A stretch of DNA of 64,000 nt, taken from Thermanaerothrix sp034436175. Lineage in GTDB: Bacteria; Chloroflexota; Anaerolineae; Anaerolineales; Anaerolineaceae. Shown one piece after another: positions 8,756-17,979 of this stretch (position 1 is the stretch's first letter; each line of letters begins with the position of its first letter). The stretch spans positions 124,001 through 188,000 of the forward strand of contig CAYRUO010000003.1 in the NCBI GenBank assembly GCA_964427505.1. The letters are read 5' to 3'. The notes below the pieces were generated by a model that had not been told where the DNA came from, ran no database searches, and saw only the letters and a list, made by a program, of their open reading frames with translations. The position numbers were made by a program, and so were the translations under genes.

Positions 8756-9636
8756 CCCAGGATGGTACGTGCGCGCGTAATATCCGGTTGGCGGCGTTGA
8801 GGGTCATCCCCAAGACGGCTTTCCGGCTTGAAGACGATTCCGGCTTTGTTGCCAGTCAGGCGGTTAATAACCTCTGCGAATTCTAATATGGTAATTTCCT
8901 CTGGGTTGCCCAGATTAACCGGATAATGCTCGTCTGAAAGCAAGAGGCGGTAAATTCCCTCGATTAAATCATCCACATAACAGAAACTACGAGTTTGTGA
9001 GCCATCCCCATAAATAGTTAGAGGTTCGCCACGCAGGGCTTGCTGGATAAAGTTGGGTACCACACGTCCATCATCAAGGCGCATGCGCGGACCATAGGTG
9101 TTGAAAATACGAACGATGCGCGTATCCAGTCCATGGTAGCGATGATAGGCCATGGTCAGCGCCTCAGCGAAACGCTTGGCTTCATCATAAACGGAGCGCA
9201 CGCCGATGGGATCTACGTGTCCCCAATAGGTTTCTTTCTGAGGATGCTCGAGGGGGTCGCCATAAATTTCACTGGTCGAGGCTAGCAAATATCTTGCATT
9301 GTGTGCCCGGGCAACACCTAAAGTGTTGTGTGTCCCTAGTGCTCCGGCCTTCATGGTTTGAATGGGTAAATTCGTGTAACCGTAAGGGGAATTGGGGTTC
9401 GGGCTGGCCGGTGAAGCAAAATGAAGCACAGCATCCACTTTTCCGGGCACAAAGATAAAATTGGACACATCGTGGCGGATGAAAAGGAAACGTGGATTAC
9501 CGGCTAAATGGGCCAGATTATCCGGGCTGCCGGTGATAAAGTTGTCCATGCCGATCACTTCGTGGCCTTGAGCCAGCAGATAATCACAGAGATGCGAACC
9601 CAAAAAACCCGCGGCGCCGGTAACTAAAACTCGCAT
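8680..9636 (-). CDS. UDP-glucuronate decarboxylase (UXS)-like SDR epimerase
   Basis: 318 residues. NAD-binding GAAGFLGSHL at the N-terminus; HFASPASP, STSEIYGDP, catalytic YDEAKR and RIFNTYGPRM are the characteristic UXS/extended-SDR motifs, and YGDGSQTRSF-YVDDL completes the sugar-nucleotide site. It converts UDP-glucuronate to UDP-xylose, a precursor for surface polysaccharide. ATG with GGAG about 10 bases upstream. Downstream gtrA overlaps its 3' end; the lipoprotein gene is 22 bases upstream. Confidence 0.85.
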   Translation of the reverse strand: MRVLVTGAAGFLGSHLCDYLLAQGHEVIGMDNFITGSPDNLAHLAGNPRFLFIRHDVSNFIFVPGKVDAVLHFASPASPNPNSPYGYTNLPIQTMKAGALGTHNTLGVARAHNARYLLASTSEIYGDPLEHPQKETYWGHVDPIGVRSVYDEAKRFAEALTMAYHRYHGLDTRIVRIFNTYGPRMRLDDGRVVPNFIQQALRGEPLTIYGDGSQTRSFCYVDDLIEGIYRLLLSDEHYPVNLGNPEEITILEFAEVINRLTGNKAGIVFKPESRLGDDPQRRQPDITRARTILGWEPKTSLEEGIRLTIPYFRQKMGL

Positions 9637-9658
9637 AGATCTTTCTCCATGGTCATGA

Positions 9659-11224
9659 TCATTTCCAGTCTATTCGACGGATTAGGCCGTCACCTGTAAT
9701 CTGGCGGGCTTGCCCAGATGGTACTTCGACGAGCCAGAGGTTGCCTTGATAAATTATCCCAATCCATTGTGGTGAGGAAGGCGGCGACCAAACCGGCCGT
9801 TGAGGCTCCAATCCGATTGACCCCTCGGGGGGGAAAAGAATGCGTTGATCCGATCCATCTCGGTCTATAAGGGCTAAGCGATAGCGGCTGGATTCACTTT
9901 GGGTGGGGAACAAGGCCTGAAGATAAGCAACCCATTGTGGGAAGTGCTGGTTATCGGGAATGGGGGTGGGGTTAGCAAACATACCAGTATTTTTGACCAC
10001 ATCCATCATCAGGTCATAAGTGAGCGATAGCGCGCTCAATGAAAAAACCTGTGGGTCAGATTCGCTATTGGTTGAAGTATACAGGAAGCGCCCATCCGCG
10101 GACCAGGCTATACTAGGAACCCAAGCCCAATTTCCTCCGGTTTCCAGAGGTTGGAGTGAGAAGCGTGGCTCGAATGTCTGTTCTTTTAGGTTTACCAAGC
10201 CGACTGAGTCGGGGCGGGCATAGGCCAGGGCATTGCCATCAGGTGCCCAAGCGAAGGTGGTTCCCCACCAACCGTAGATTCCCCCAGCGTTAGCATCTAT
10301 TAGTTTCTCATTTTTCAAAATTCGCCCCTCGGGGGAAAAACTTAGACGGTAGAAATCGTTATTGGCCTGCCAGCCTGGCGGTGCGTTGCGGGGTTCGACC
10401 GTCGAATAAGCAATGGTCAATGACGCGCCGGGCACCCACTCGGCGTAATGGACGACATTACTGACTTTAAGGTTAATCGGCTGTGGGTGTTCAATCGTCA
10501 GGTTTACTACCCAGAGGGTGTTGATCTCGTTGCTGGTGTTGCTCTGTCGGGTGTAGAGTAACCATTTTCCATCTGGGGATAGGGTAAAAACGCGCCCATC
10601 TAAATCGCCTGTTGTAACGATGGGATAGCGGTTGGCGCTGTTCTCGCGGATCAACCAGGCATTCCCGCCTGCCAGGTAAACTAGGGATCCGGGCAAATCC
10701 AGTGGTGTTAATGGTGATTGAACACCAACCATAACGATTTCAGGGCGTGGTTCGCGAATAGTTTCGACTTTAAAAATAGTTCGTGCGACTTCTTTTCCGT
10801 TTTCCAATAAGCGGCGATAAGTGATCTGCTGTAAGCCGTTTTCGCCGGGTTGAACCAGCCGGGTTTCGCCCTCAGAGAGTGATTCGTTTCTGACTACTTG
10901 TTGTTCAAAGGGAACGACTACCTCTTCGGTCTCAAAAACTTCTTTTACGCGTATAATAGTAATCCTTGAATCACGGTTCAGAACGGTAAATGTGGGCGGT
11001 TCGGTGCGATCCAGTACTCCTAAGGGAAGGTTTAGACGATCAATCACGGTTTGAACGGTAGTACCGACAGGTACGGTGATTTGGTGGCGTTGACCGTTAT
11101 CTTCCACGGTAACATTAATCGCTGGGCGAGATGGAAGGAAAACCGTGCAGGCACTGAATGCCAATAGCCACAAGAAGGCTGTGATGGGGCTGGTTAATTT
11201 CAGGGTGCGCAATGTTGTGCTCAT
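9659..11224 (-). CDS. Lipoprotein with DUF348/G5 domains and a TolB-like beta-propeller
   Basis: 521 residues. An N-terminal signal ends in a lipobox-like LAFSAC near residue 26. Residues about 35-95 look like a DUF348 repeat (VTVEDNGQRHQITVPVG... VQTVIDRL), and 96-165 like a G5 domain (FETEEVVVPFEQQVV, QPGENGLQQITYRRLLENGKEV), both found in wall-associated proteins such as resuscitation-promoting factors. The remaining about 340 residues contain repeated SPDGKWLLY, APDGNALAY, SADGRFLYT blades of a TolB/WD40-type propeller. Probably an anchored wall or envelope sensor/binding protein; no enzyme motif seen. Confidence 0.7.
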   Translation of the reverse strand: MSTTLRTLKLTSPITAFLWLLAFSACTVFLPSRPAINVTVEDNGQRHQITVPVGTTVQTVIDRLNLPLGVLDRTEPPTFTVLNRDSRITIIRVKEVFETEEVVVPFEQQVVRNESLSEGETRLVQPGENGLQQITYRRLLENGKEVARTIFKVETIREPRPEIVMVGVQSPLTPLDLPGSLVYLAGGNAWLIRENSANRYPIVTTGDLDGRVFTLSPDGKWLLYTRQSNTSNEINTLWVVNLTIEHPQPINLKVSNVVHYAEWVPGASLTIAYSTVEPRNAPPGWQANNDFYRLSFSPEGRILKNEKLIDANAGGIYGWWGTTFAWAPDGNALAYARPDSVGLVNLKEQTFEPRFSLQPLETGGNWAWVPSIAWSADGRFLYTSTNSESDPQVFSLSALSLTYDLMMDVVKNTGMFANPTPIPDNQHFPQWVAYLQALFPTQSESSRYRLALIDRDGSDQRILFPPEGSIGLEPQRPVWSPPSSPQWIGIIYQGNLWLVEVPSGQARQITGDGLIRRIDWK

Positions 11225-11268
11225 AAACTCTGAGAAAGGAACGTTCTTAAGGCGGTTTCAATTATAGC

Positions 11269-11826
11269 ATGCAGTCAGACGAACTCGACACCCCTTCCCT
11301 CTCTCTTGAAAGTATCCTCGAAGCCTTGATCTTTGTCGCTCCGGCGCCAGTTTCGGCAGCCCAACTCGCAACGGTTATAGGAACAGACGAGGAGACAATC
11401 AAGGCGGCTCTCTCCCGTTTGCAAGAAGATTACCAGCAACGAGGGTTGCGTTTACGCGTCCATCAAGGCCGTTACGAACTCACCACAGCCCCTGAGGTCT
11501 CTGCGTACGTTGAGCGGTTGCTGGGCTTGGAAGTAGGGGCGAGGTTGAGCAAGGCAGCCTTAGAAACCTTGGCTATCATTGCTTACCGCCAGCCGATCAC
11601 CCGGGCTGGGATTGAGGCTATTCGTGGGGTGAATAGCGATTCGGTTGTGCGCAGTTTATTGGCAAAAGGGTTGATCGAAGAGCGAGGGCGGGCTGATTTA
11701 CCGGGACGGCCCCTTCTCTATGGCACAACTTCTGACTTTCTGGCTTATTTTGGCCTAGAATCTTTGGAACAATTACCACCGATTGATGAAACCGAAGTGC
11801 AAGATCATTCGTTGCTAAAGGATTAA
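11269..11826 (+). CDS. scpB: Segregation and condensation protein B
   Basis: 185 residues. SLESILEALIFVAPAPV at the start, ALETLAIIAYRQPITRAGIE and GVNSDSVVRSLLAKGLIEERG are core ScpB winged-helix motifs. ScpB binds ScpA and SMC in the condensin-like complex that compacts and segregates the chromosome. scpA is not adjacent. No clear Shine-Dalgarno precedes the ATG, and the divergent lipoprotein gene is only 44 bases away, so the mRNA may be nearly leaderless. rluB follows after 3 bases, the usual arrangement. Confidence 0.93.
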   Translation: MQSDELDTPSLSLESILEALIFVAPAPVSAAQLATVIGTDEETIKAALSRLQEDYQQRGLRLRVHQGRYELTTAPEVSAYVERLLGLEVGARLSKAALETLAIIAYRQPITRAGIEAIRGVNSDSVVRSLLAKGLIEERGRADLPGRPLLYGTTSDFLAYFGLESLEQLPPIDETEVQDHSLLKD

Positions 11827-11829
11827 AAA

Positions 11830-12606
11830 ATGGCAGAAGAACGTTTGCAGAAAATTCTGGCTCGGGCTGGATTGGGATCACGGCGTGAAGCAGAGACCCT
11901 GATTGCCCAAGGTCGGGTTAAGGTTAACGGCGTCACGGCTACGCTAGGGATGAAAGCCGATCCTGAGCGCGATCAGATCACCGTAGATGGGCATCCGATA
12001 CCCAAGCCGGTCTCTCAGTTTACCTATATCATTCTCAACAAACCTCAGGATGTGCTTTCAGACCATGCGCTTCACGAGAAACGCCGCACCGTTTATGATC
12101 TAGTGCCTTTTCCAGGGCATTTGTTTGTCGTGGGGCGCCTGGATTATGAAAGTGAAGGACTGATCCTGCTCACCAATGATGGTGAACTAGCTAATCGCCT
12201 GACCCATCCTCGGTACGGAAAAGAGAAGGAATACCGAGTCTTGGTGGCTAAGCGCCCGGATGAAGAGCAACTCGAGGCGTGGCGCCATGGTGTGGTATTA
12301 CCGGATGGACGGCGAGCGGCACCTGCTGAGGTAACTCTGGAGGGTGTGGTTCGTGAGGGGGCTTGGTTACGCGTGGTTATGTGTGAAGGACGTAAACGCG
12401 AAATCCGCGAAATCGGGCGGACGATTGGATTGCCGGTCAGGCGATTGATCCGTACCCGCATCGGCCCGATTGAACTGGGTAAATTGAAACCCGGCGAATG
12501 GCGTCATCTAACCCCGGACGAGGTACAACGTTTGCGTGCTTATGCGATGAGCGGTTCGCCGGGTTCCCCTTCGAAACGACCACGGCAGATTAAGTCTCGA
12601 GGGTAA
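11830..12606 (+). CDS. rluB: 23S rRNA pseudouridine synthase (RluB/RsuA family)
   Basis: 258 residues. An S4 RNA-binding domain (residues 1-60, RLQKILARAGLGSRREAE) precedes the catalytic domain with the active-site aspartate in GRLDYESEGLILLTNDG, and EGRKREIREIGRTIG near 190. It isomerises a uridine in 23S rRNA (U2605 in the RluB case). The scpB-rluB pair is common in bacteria, supporting RluB over RsuA, although the two are hard to separate by sequence. Its stop is embedded in a hairpin shared with the converging gene. Confidence 0.88.
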   Translation: MAEERLQKILARAGLGSRREAETLIAQGRVKVNGVTATLGMKADPERDQITVDGHPIPKPVSQFTYIILNKPQDVLSDHALHEKRRTVYDLVPFPGHLFVVGRLDYESEGLILLTNDGELANRLTHPRYGKEKEYRVLVAKRPDEEQLEAWRHGVVLPDGRRAAPAEVTLEGVVREGAWLRVVMCEGRKREIREIGRTIGLPVRRLIRTRIGPIELGKLKPGEWRHLTPDEVQRLRAYAMSGSPGSPSKRPRQIKSRG

Positions 12607-12621
12607 CGTCTAGTTCCCCTC
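12599..12621 (+). terminator. Hairpin spanning the rluB stop codon
   Basis: GAGGGTAAC / GTTCCCCTC, 9 bp with one mismatch, 5-base loop, then CCATTTTTC. It covers both converging stop codons (rluB and the membrane protein at 12610). Confidence 0.5.
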
Positions 12622-13323
12622 CCATTTTTCGTTGGGCAAGGCTTGTTGCAAGGCTTGAATAACGGGCGCAGGGGCCGGATTTTCCTTGGCTTGGCGACGC
12701 ATAAAGTCTTTTAATTTGGCTAATGGCACAGCCGGGATTGGTGATTCCTCGATTTCCAAAATGGCTTTGGGGTTGGTAAAAACCAGAACTGCTTGAGGTG
12801 TAGGAAGGGGGTTGTTGGCATCCCCTAAGGTCTTTTTGAGGAATTTAGATAAATCCTCGATGGCGTAACTGGCTTCGAGGTCAGGTCGTCCAATGTTTTC
12901 CTGACCAAAGATTTTGAGGTAAATATTGCCACCCTTTTGGCGAAAGCGGCGCTTGTTGGCATCATAGGTGATCGTACCGGCAACGGTGACCGGAATTAGT
13001 GCCCAGATGCCTGCCGGACCGATGAGCATGTGTGGAATACCCGAAACATAATGATAAACCGCGTATTTATCTTCTAAGCCTTTCAGGGCATTGGTGAGGA
13101 GTTCATCCGGTCGCGGGGAGCGCCCCCAGCGGTTTCCGAAGTAAATTCCGGCTTGGGAAAGCACAAACCCGATAATCAGTGCTGTAAGGCTTAGTGTATA
13201 TTGTTCGGGATGAACAAAAGAGATGTAAAGCCCAAAGCCCAGGACGACTAATGCAATGATGGTCGCAATTTGACCGATGCGGCGGTTGCGTTGAATCAGG
13301 CGTGAGTTACGAATGACTTTCAT
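12610..13323 (-). CDS. Two-TM membrane protein with NERD-like domain
   Basis: 237 residues. Two membrane segments at about 17-36 and 42-62, then a soluble domain with DELLTNALKGL and HMLIGPAGIWALIPV, which resembles the nuclease-related NERD domain (opening helix plus a glycine-rich strand). The usual NERD acidic catalytic cluster is not obvious, so nuclease activity is not claimed. Starts 8 bases after plsX, so it is probably co-transcribed with it. Function unknown. Confidence 0.55.
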   Translation of the reverse strand: MKVIRNSRLIQRNRRIGQIATIIALVVLGFGLYISFVHPEQYTLSLTALIIGFVLSQAGIYFGNRWGRSPRPDELLTNALKGLEDKYAVYHYVSGIPHMLIGPAGIWALIPVTVAGTITYDANKRRFRQKGGNIYLKIFGQENIGRPDLEASYAIEDLSKFLKKTLGDANNPLPTPQAVLVFTNPKAILEIEESPIPAVPLAKLKDFMRRQAKENPAPAPVIQALQQALPNEKWEGN

Positions 13324-13331
13324 GGTTAACC

Positions 13332-14357
13332 TCAGGGGTTGTCGGTGATGGTATTTTCAACAGCGGAAAGTTTTTCTCGAATTGCTTCGCGGATATTGTT
13401 CAGTAGGTTGGCCCGGATGGCTTCATTTGCGACCCGCAACGCATTCATAATTGCACGAGCATCCGAACGACCGTGCCCAACAAAGACTAAACCATCAATG
13501 CCCAACAGCGGGGCCGCACCGATTTCCGAAGGATCGAGCATTTGGCGAATCTGGGCGAAGGCGGGCTTGGCCAAAAGGGCACCCAGTTTGGTGCGCCAAG
13601 ACGCCATGAGCGATTCGCGTAAAACATCGGTGATTAACTTGGCTACGGCTTCACTGGACTTGAGCATGATGTTGCCGGTAAAACCGTCCGTGACGACGAC
13701 ATCGGCTTCACCGTTGAACACTTCTTTGCCCTCGACATTGCCGATAAAGTTCAGGCCGCTTTTTTCCAAGAGGGGGTAGGTTTCCTTTACCAGTTGATTC
13801 CCCTTGCCGGGCTCTTCGCCGTTGGAAAGCAGGCCAACACGAGGGTTTTGTTTGTGCAGGACTTTTTCGGCGTAAATACTGCCCATAATGGCAAATTGGA
13901 GCAGAAATTCGGGCCGGCAATCGGCATTCGCACCGATATCTAAAACAATGGCATGACCACCGCGTACCGGAAACATCGCTGTTAATGCTGGGCGGGCTAC
14001 GCCGGGGATGCGCCCGAGGATACGGAGTGCGTTGAACATGACACCGCCGGTATTTCCGGCGCTAACAAACGCCTCGGCAACACCCTTTTTGACCAGTTCA
14101 AGCCCAACAGCCATTGAGTTGCGTGGTTTCAGCCGGGCCGCTTCAACGGGTTTGTCGCTCATCTCTAAAATGTCTGGAGCGTGCTCGATTCGGACCGCTA
14201 AACCACGGGTGTTGAGAGCCCGCAATTGGGGCTCCAAACGAGATTGGTCACCCACGAGGATGATGTCAAGCCCCCATTTCTCGGCGGCCCATAAGGCTCC
14301 CTGGATTTCCGGCTCGGGGTAGCGGTCACTGCCCATAGCATCAAGTGCGATCGTCAT
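13332..14357 (-). CDS. plsX: Phosphate acyltransferase PlsX
   Basis: 341 residues, ATG with GGAAGGAG 5 bases upstream. IALDAMGSD at the start, SAGNTGGVMFNALRILGRIPGV and TDGFTGNIMLKSSE are diagnostic. PlsX makes acyl-phosphate from acyl-ACP for phosphatidic acid synthesis by PlsY. It acts on the inner face of the membrane. fapR, fabH or acpP are not neighbours; instead a membrane protein follows. Confidence 0.95.
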   Translation of the reverse strand: MTIALDAMGSDRYPEPEIQGALWAAEKWGLDIILVGDQSRLEPQLRALNTRGLAVRIEHAPDILEMSDKPVEAARLKPRNSMAVGLELVKKGVAEAFVSAGNTGGVMFNALRILGRIPGVARPALTAMFPVRGGHAIVLDIGANADCRPEFLLQFAIMGSIYAEKVLHKQNPRVGLLSNGEEPGKGNQLVKETYPLLEKSGLNFIGNVEGKEVFNGEADVVVTDGFTGNIMLKSSEAVAKLITDVLRESLMASWRTKLGALLAKPAFAQIRQMLDPSEIGAAPLLGIDGLVFVGHGRSDARAIMNALRVANEAIRANLLNNIREAIREKLSAVENTITDNP

Positions 14358-14405
14358 AATTACTCCTTCCTTGGAAATATTAGATTTGGGTAGGCTAACT
14401 TTGGC

Positions 14406-14435
14406 TTGACATTAATACCCAGTGAATTATATAAT
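14406..14435 (+). promoter_or_regulatory. Consensus sigma-70 promoter of tRNA-Leu
   Basis: Perfect TTGACA (14406-14411) and perfect TATAAT (14430-14435) separated by 18 bases, 15 bases before the mature tRNA end. Confidence 0.88.
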
Positions 14436-14450
14436 AAGCCGCGGATAAAT

Positions 14451-14535
14451 GCGCTGGTGCTGGAACTGGCAGACAGGCATGGTTGAGGGCCATGTGCCGA
14501 AAGGCGTGCGGGTTCAACTCCCGCCCAGCGCACCA
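14451..14535 (+). tRNA. tRNA-Leu (anticodon GAG)
   Basis: Acceptor stem GCGCTGG / CCAGCGC (14451-14457 with 14525-14531), discriminator A and an encoded CCA end. Anticodon stem CATGG / CCATG with 7-base loop TTGAGGG gives anticodon GAG at 14485-14487, reading CUC and CUU leucine codons. A long variable arm (GCC / GGC stem) marks a class II tRNA, and the T arm GCGGG-TTCAACT-CCCGC is canonical. It stands alone, with its own promoter and terminator, between two minus-strand genes. Confidence 0.95.
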
Positions 14536-14540
14536 TAAAA

Positions 14541-14559
14541 ACCCACCTCGAAGGTGGGT
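14541..14559. terminator. Bidirectional terminator between tRNA-Leu and polyprenyl synthase
   Basis: ACCCACCT / AGGTGGGT 8-bp stem with a 3-base loop, flanked by an A-run on the left and a T-run on the right, so it can end both the tRNA transcript and the minus-strand operon ending at 14563. Confidence 0.88.
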
Positions 14560-14562
14560 TTT

Positions 14563-15525
14563 TTATGTTTTTCGCTGAGTAACAAACCAAGTCAGTTCTT
14601 CCAAATACTGCCGCTCTGGGGTGGCTGGGAGCATTCGAAGATCTTCCAGCGCATTCTTTACAAATTGTTGGGCTTCGTGATGTGCATCATCAATGGCGTC
14701 ACTGTGGCGAAGGCGTTCGATAAAAGCAAAGATGTCTGCTTCGTTCTGCAAACATTTTCCCTGAAGGATGATCTGAGAGAACGGATCCTCAGGATGAGTA
14801 TGCAGATATCGAATGACCGGCAGGGTTACAATCCCCTGTCGCAAATCATTGCCAATGGGTTTCCCAAGTTGGTTTTCCTCGCCGGTAAGATCAAGAATAT
14901 CATCAATAATTTGAAACGCCATGCCTAATTCGCGTCCAAAATGGCGCAAACGCGTGATCACGTCGTTATCTGTGGTGCTAATCATGGCAGCACATCCGGT
15001 CGAAGCCTCAAACAATGATGCCGTTTTGGCATAAATACGTTGATAGTAATTATCGAGCGTGCTGTTACACGGCGGATTAAACATCTGGCTAATTTCCCCG
15101 TTGACGATAATGGTCAGGGTTTCGGCGAAAAGGCGCATCACGGGGATGGAGTTGGTTTCAGCAGCTAGTTTTGCGGCACGGGCAAAGAGAAAGTCGCCGG
15201 TGAGGACGGTTGCACCAGGTGACCAACGAGCGTTGAGGGTGGGAATACCCCGGCGAAGAAGGGCTCCGTCAATAAGATCATCATGAACCAGGGTGGCGGT
15301 ATGTAACAACTCAATCGAAGCCGCCAGGGTGATGAGTTGGGGCTCTGGAGCGCCAAGCATACGCCCAACCAGCAATGTTAATGTAGGGCGAATCCGCTTT
15401 CCCCCTGATTTGAGAAGGTGCTCTAGCGCGGCTTGTAGGTCGGGGTGATAACCCTCAGCCTGAGTGCGAATCAGATCTTCTACCTGATGTATTTGATCGA
15501 GTACTGGGATGAAGAATGAAGTCAT
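14563..15525 (-). CDS. Polyprenyl diphosphate synthase (IspA/IspB/HepT family)
   Basis: 320 residues from the ATG at 15525, which lies 5 bases after the TatD stop; an in-frame TTG at 15546 is possible. The two aspartate-rich Mg2+ motifs are present: first LVHDDLID (DDxxD) and second FQIIDDILD. SGGKRIRP at about residue 40 is the chain-elongating isopentenyl-PP site. It extends allylic diphosphates with IPP, giving quinone side chains or undecaprenyl-type lipids; chain length cannot be fixed without structure-based analysis of the residues before the first motif (AASIELLHTATL). Third gene of a phosphohexomutase-TatD-synthase operon. Confidence 0.9.
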   Translation of the reverse strand: MTSFFIPVLDQIHQVEDLIRTQAEGYHPDLQAALEHLLKSGGKRIRPTLTLLVGRMLGAPEPQLITLAASIELLHTATLVHDDLIDGALLRRGIPTLNARWSPGATVLTGDFLFARAAKLAAETNSIPVMRLFAETLTIIVNGEISQMFNPPCNSTLDNYYQRIYAKTASLFEASTGCAAMISTTDNDVITRLRHFGRELGMAFQIIDDILDLTGEENQLGKPIGNDLRQGIVTLPVIRYLHTHPEDPFSQIILQGKCLQNEADIFAFIERLRHSDAIDDAHHEAQQFVKNALEDLRMLPATPERQYLEELTWFVTQRKT

Positions 15526-15530
15526 GGTGC

Positions 15531-16376
15531 TCAATGCAAACTCCAAGAAGATGGCAAATTAAAAAGGCGTATAGCGTTCATGCTGGTCATGTTGGCCAAG
15601 GTGGGCAGAGGAATATTGGAGATAGCCGAGATTTTCTCAGCGATAAAGGGGACATAGGCAGGCTCGTTGCGTTTTCCGCGATGGGGGATAGGGGTCAGGT
15701 AGGGTGAATCGGTTTCGAGTACCACGCGATCCCAAAGTAAAGGTTGGATAAGGGGCTGGATGCGCTCATGTGGGCGATAGGTGATTGCCCCAGCCAAACC
15801 GACATAAAAACCATGCTGTGTAGCCCAATTAAGATCATCAGGGCTACCATCGAATGCGTGAAAGACACCTCGTGGTGATGTGATTGAGGTACTTGAGGCT
15901 CCAATAGTTTGACCCCACACTTGTAAAATCGCCCGAAGATCGTCAAAAGAATTCCGTTGGTGCAAGATCACCGGAAGGTTGCGTTCACCCGCCAGTTCCA
16001 ACTGAGCTTTAAGGACGGTTTTTTGCAAATCCGGCGGTGCGTAATCCCGAAAATAATCTAACCCAATTTCACCGATCGCAACGACTTTGGGATGGGTGGA
16101 AAGGGCGCGCAGTTCTTGGAGCGAGTTATTTCCCCATCGGGTAGCGTAATTAGGATGGATACCGACTGCTGCAAACACTGCGGGATAACGTTCACTTAAC
16201 TCGATGGCGGCCCGACTGGTTTCGAGATCAATCCCAGGCACCACGAATACCTTTACCCCTTGGTGTTGTGCTCGTGATAGCACCTCAGGCAGGTCGTCCT
16301 GAAAGGGCTCCATATAGAGGTGGCAGTGGGTATCAATCCAGAAGGTCTCAGGCCAGTCCGGCAATGCGTAATCCAT
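15531..16376 (-). CDS. TatD family metal-dependent hydrolase
   Basis: 281 residues from the ATG at 16376; the longer reading frame up to 16499 lies inside the upstream gene and lacks family similarity. IDTHCHLY, GIHPN, GEIGLDYFRDY, LHQRNSFDD and ETDSPYL supply the metal-binding His, Glu and Asp residues of the TIM-barrel TatD DNases, which act in DNA repair and degradation. It overlaps the phosphohexomutase 3' end by 29 bases. Confidence 0.87.
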   Translation of the reverse strand: MDYALPDWPETFWIDTHCHLYMEPFQDDLPEVLSRAQHQGVKVFVVPGIDLETSRAAIELSERYPAVFAAVGIHPNYATRWGNNSLQELRALSTHPKVVAIGEIGLDYFRDYAPPDLQKTVLKAQLELAGERNLPVILHQRNSFDDLRAILQVWGQTIGASSTSITSPRGVFHAFDGSPDDLNWATQHGFYVGLAGAITYRPHERIQPLIQPLLWDRVVLETDSPYLTPIPHRGKRNEPAYVPFIAEKISAISNIPLPTLANMTSMNAIRLFNLPSSWSLH

Positions 16377-17769
16377 CCTGCAAAATAGGTTGAACCCGGT
16401 CGGGTTGTGTGGTTTCACAATAAACGCGAATGATAGGCTCGGTACCTGAGAAGCGGATGAGCATCCATCCACCGTCTTCCAAGAGGAACTTATAGCCATC
16501 CAGCGTGTTCAGACCAACGACCTTGAGCCCCCCGATGGTTTGGGGATTGGCGTTTAGGATCATAGCCTCGCGTGTCTTGCGATCGCCGCTAAACTGCTTG
16601 TCAATGCGGTCGTAATAATGGGGGCCAACTTTGCTGAAGAGGAGTTCCAGGAGTTGTGAGGGTTTACGATTGAGGCGCACCATCATATCCAAGAAGTAAA
16701 GCCCGGCCAGGATACCGTCTCGCTCCGGGACATTGCCGCGAAAGGCATAGCCACCGGATTCTTCACCGCCGATAAGCGCATTGGTTTCTAAGAACTTGGG
16801 CGCCACATACTTGAACCCTACGCCGGTTTCATAGACCGGGACACCATAGATTTCCCCTAATTTTTCAAGCATGCTCGTGGTAGATAGGGTTTTAATGATC
16901 GGGCCGCGTTCGCCGCGAACTTCAAGCAGGTAGAAGGCTAATAACCCATACACCTGAAGTTGATTAACGAACCGACCGTTCTCATCGCCGATTCCAACGC
17001 GATCCGCATCGCCATCGGTGACAACGAGGACATCGGCACCCTGTTCAACGGTGGTGCGCAAGCCCACGTCAATGTTGGGTGGGATCGGTTCAGGGCGTTT
17101 CATTTCAGGGAAGATCGGGTTGCGCGTATTGTGGATTTCGATAATCTGGGTTTTTCCGCCGCTGAGCAGGTGAGGAAACCATCCAGCTCCATTGCCCCAC
17201 ATGGCATCTACCACAATCTTAAGCCCTGCATCGCGAATAGGTTGTAAATCAATCAGGGTGTGTAGGTGCTCAATATAGGCAGGTGCTGGATCAAAACGCA
17301 CCAGTCGGCCTTGAGATTCGGCTTCAGCAGCAGGCATACGTTGAACGGCGTTGACGTCATCCGGAATAGCACTTTCAATCTGTTTAAGGCCCTCTGGGTC
17401 AATGGCACCGCCGCTGGAATCGCGCACTTTGAAACCATTGTCGGTAGGCGGATTGTGAGAAGCCGTAATATTAACGGCGCCAACCGCCTTACGCTCAGTA
17501 ACAGCATAGGCAATGACCGGGGTGGGTGTGGCTTTATCGGTCAGGTAAACGCGGAAACCGTTGCCGCACAAGACCTCGGCCGCGGCCTGGGCAAAATTTT
17601 CGGAGTGAAAGCGCTTATCATAACCCACGACAACCCACTCGTCATGATACCCTTTACTTTGAAGGTAATGTGCAAAGCCCTGAGCACATCGGCGCACATT
17701 ATCAAATGTGTAATCCTCAGCGATCACGCCGCGCCATCCATCTGTGCCGAAAACGATTTTATAACCCAT
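16348..17769 (-). CDS. Phosphoglucomutase/phosphomannomutase family protein
   Basis: 473 residues with GGGAGG 5 bases before the ATG. All four domains of the alpha-D-phosphohexomutase family are seen: GTDGWRG near the start, phosphoserine loop TASHNPP (about 103), Mg2+ loop DGDADR (about 250), sugar loop GGEESGG and phosphate loop RFSGTEP near the end. It interconverts hexose 1- and 6-phosphates for nucleotide-sugar synthesis or glycogen metabolism. Exact sugar preference not resolved. First gene of the operon with tatD and the polyprenyl synthase. Confidence 0.9.
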   Translation of the reverse strand: MGYKIVFGTDGWRGVIAEDYTFDNVRRCAQGFAHYLQSKGYHDEWVVVGYDKRFHSENFAQAAAEVLCGNGFRVYLTDKATPTPVIAYAVTERKAVGAVNITASHNPPTDNGFKVRDSSGGAIDPEGLKQIESAIPDDVNAVQRMPAAEAESQGRLVRFDPAPAYIEHLHTLIDLQPIRDAGLKIVVDAMWGNGAGWFPHLLSGGKTQIIEIHNTRNPIFPEMKRPEPIPPNIDVGLRTTVEQGADVLVVTDGDADRVGIGDENGRFVNQLQVYGLLAFYLLEVRGERGPIIKTLSTTSMLEKLGEIYGVPVYETGVGFKYVAPKFLETNALIGGEESGGYAFRGNVPERDGILAGLYFLDMMVRLNRKPSQLLELLFSKVGPHYYDRIDKQFSGDRKTREAMILNANPQTIGGLKVVGLNTLDGYKFLLEDGGWMLIRFSGTEPIIRVYCETTQPDRVQPILQDGLRIAGLA

Positions 17770-17979
17770 GGCGTCCTCCCCGATGCAGCCGAATGTGATA
17801 ATCCTAACAAAAGTAACCTTATTATATCAAGGGAAACATCAATCTGGCGTGCTTCGAAGAGAGTTTGTTCTAGGCCTTAGACGGTCGAGGTGGTGCGGGT
17901 ATTCACAATCTGCCTTATAATTGGGGTCGTGTTTTGGGATTGTTGGATTGAGATGACTAAAGCCCATAGGAGGTAGGGC

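Noticed and set aside
17821..17921. Two TATAAT boxes (minus 17821-17826, plus 17916-17921) as divergent promoters
   Set aside because: Neither has a -35 at an acceptable distance; not annotated as promoters.
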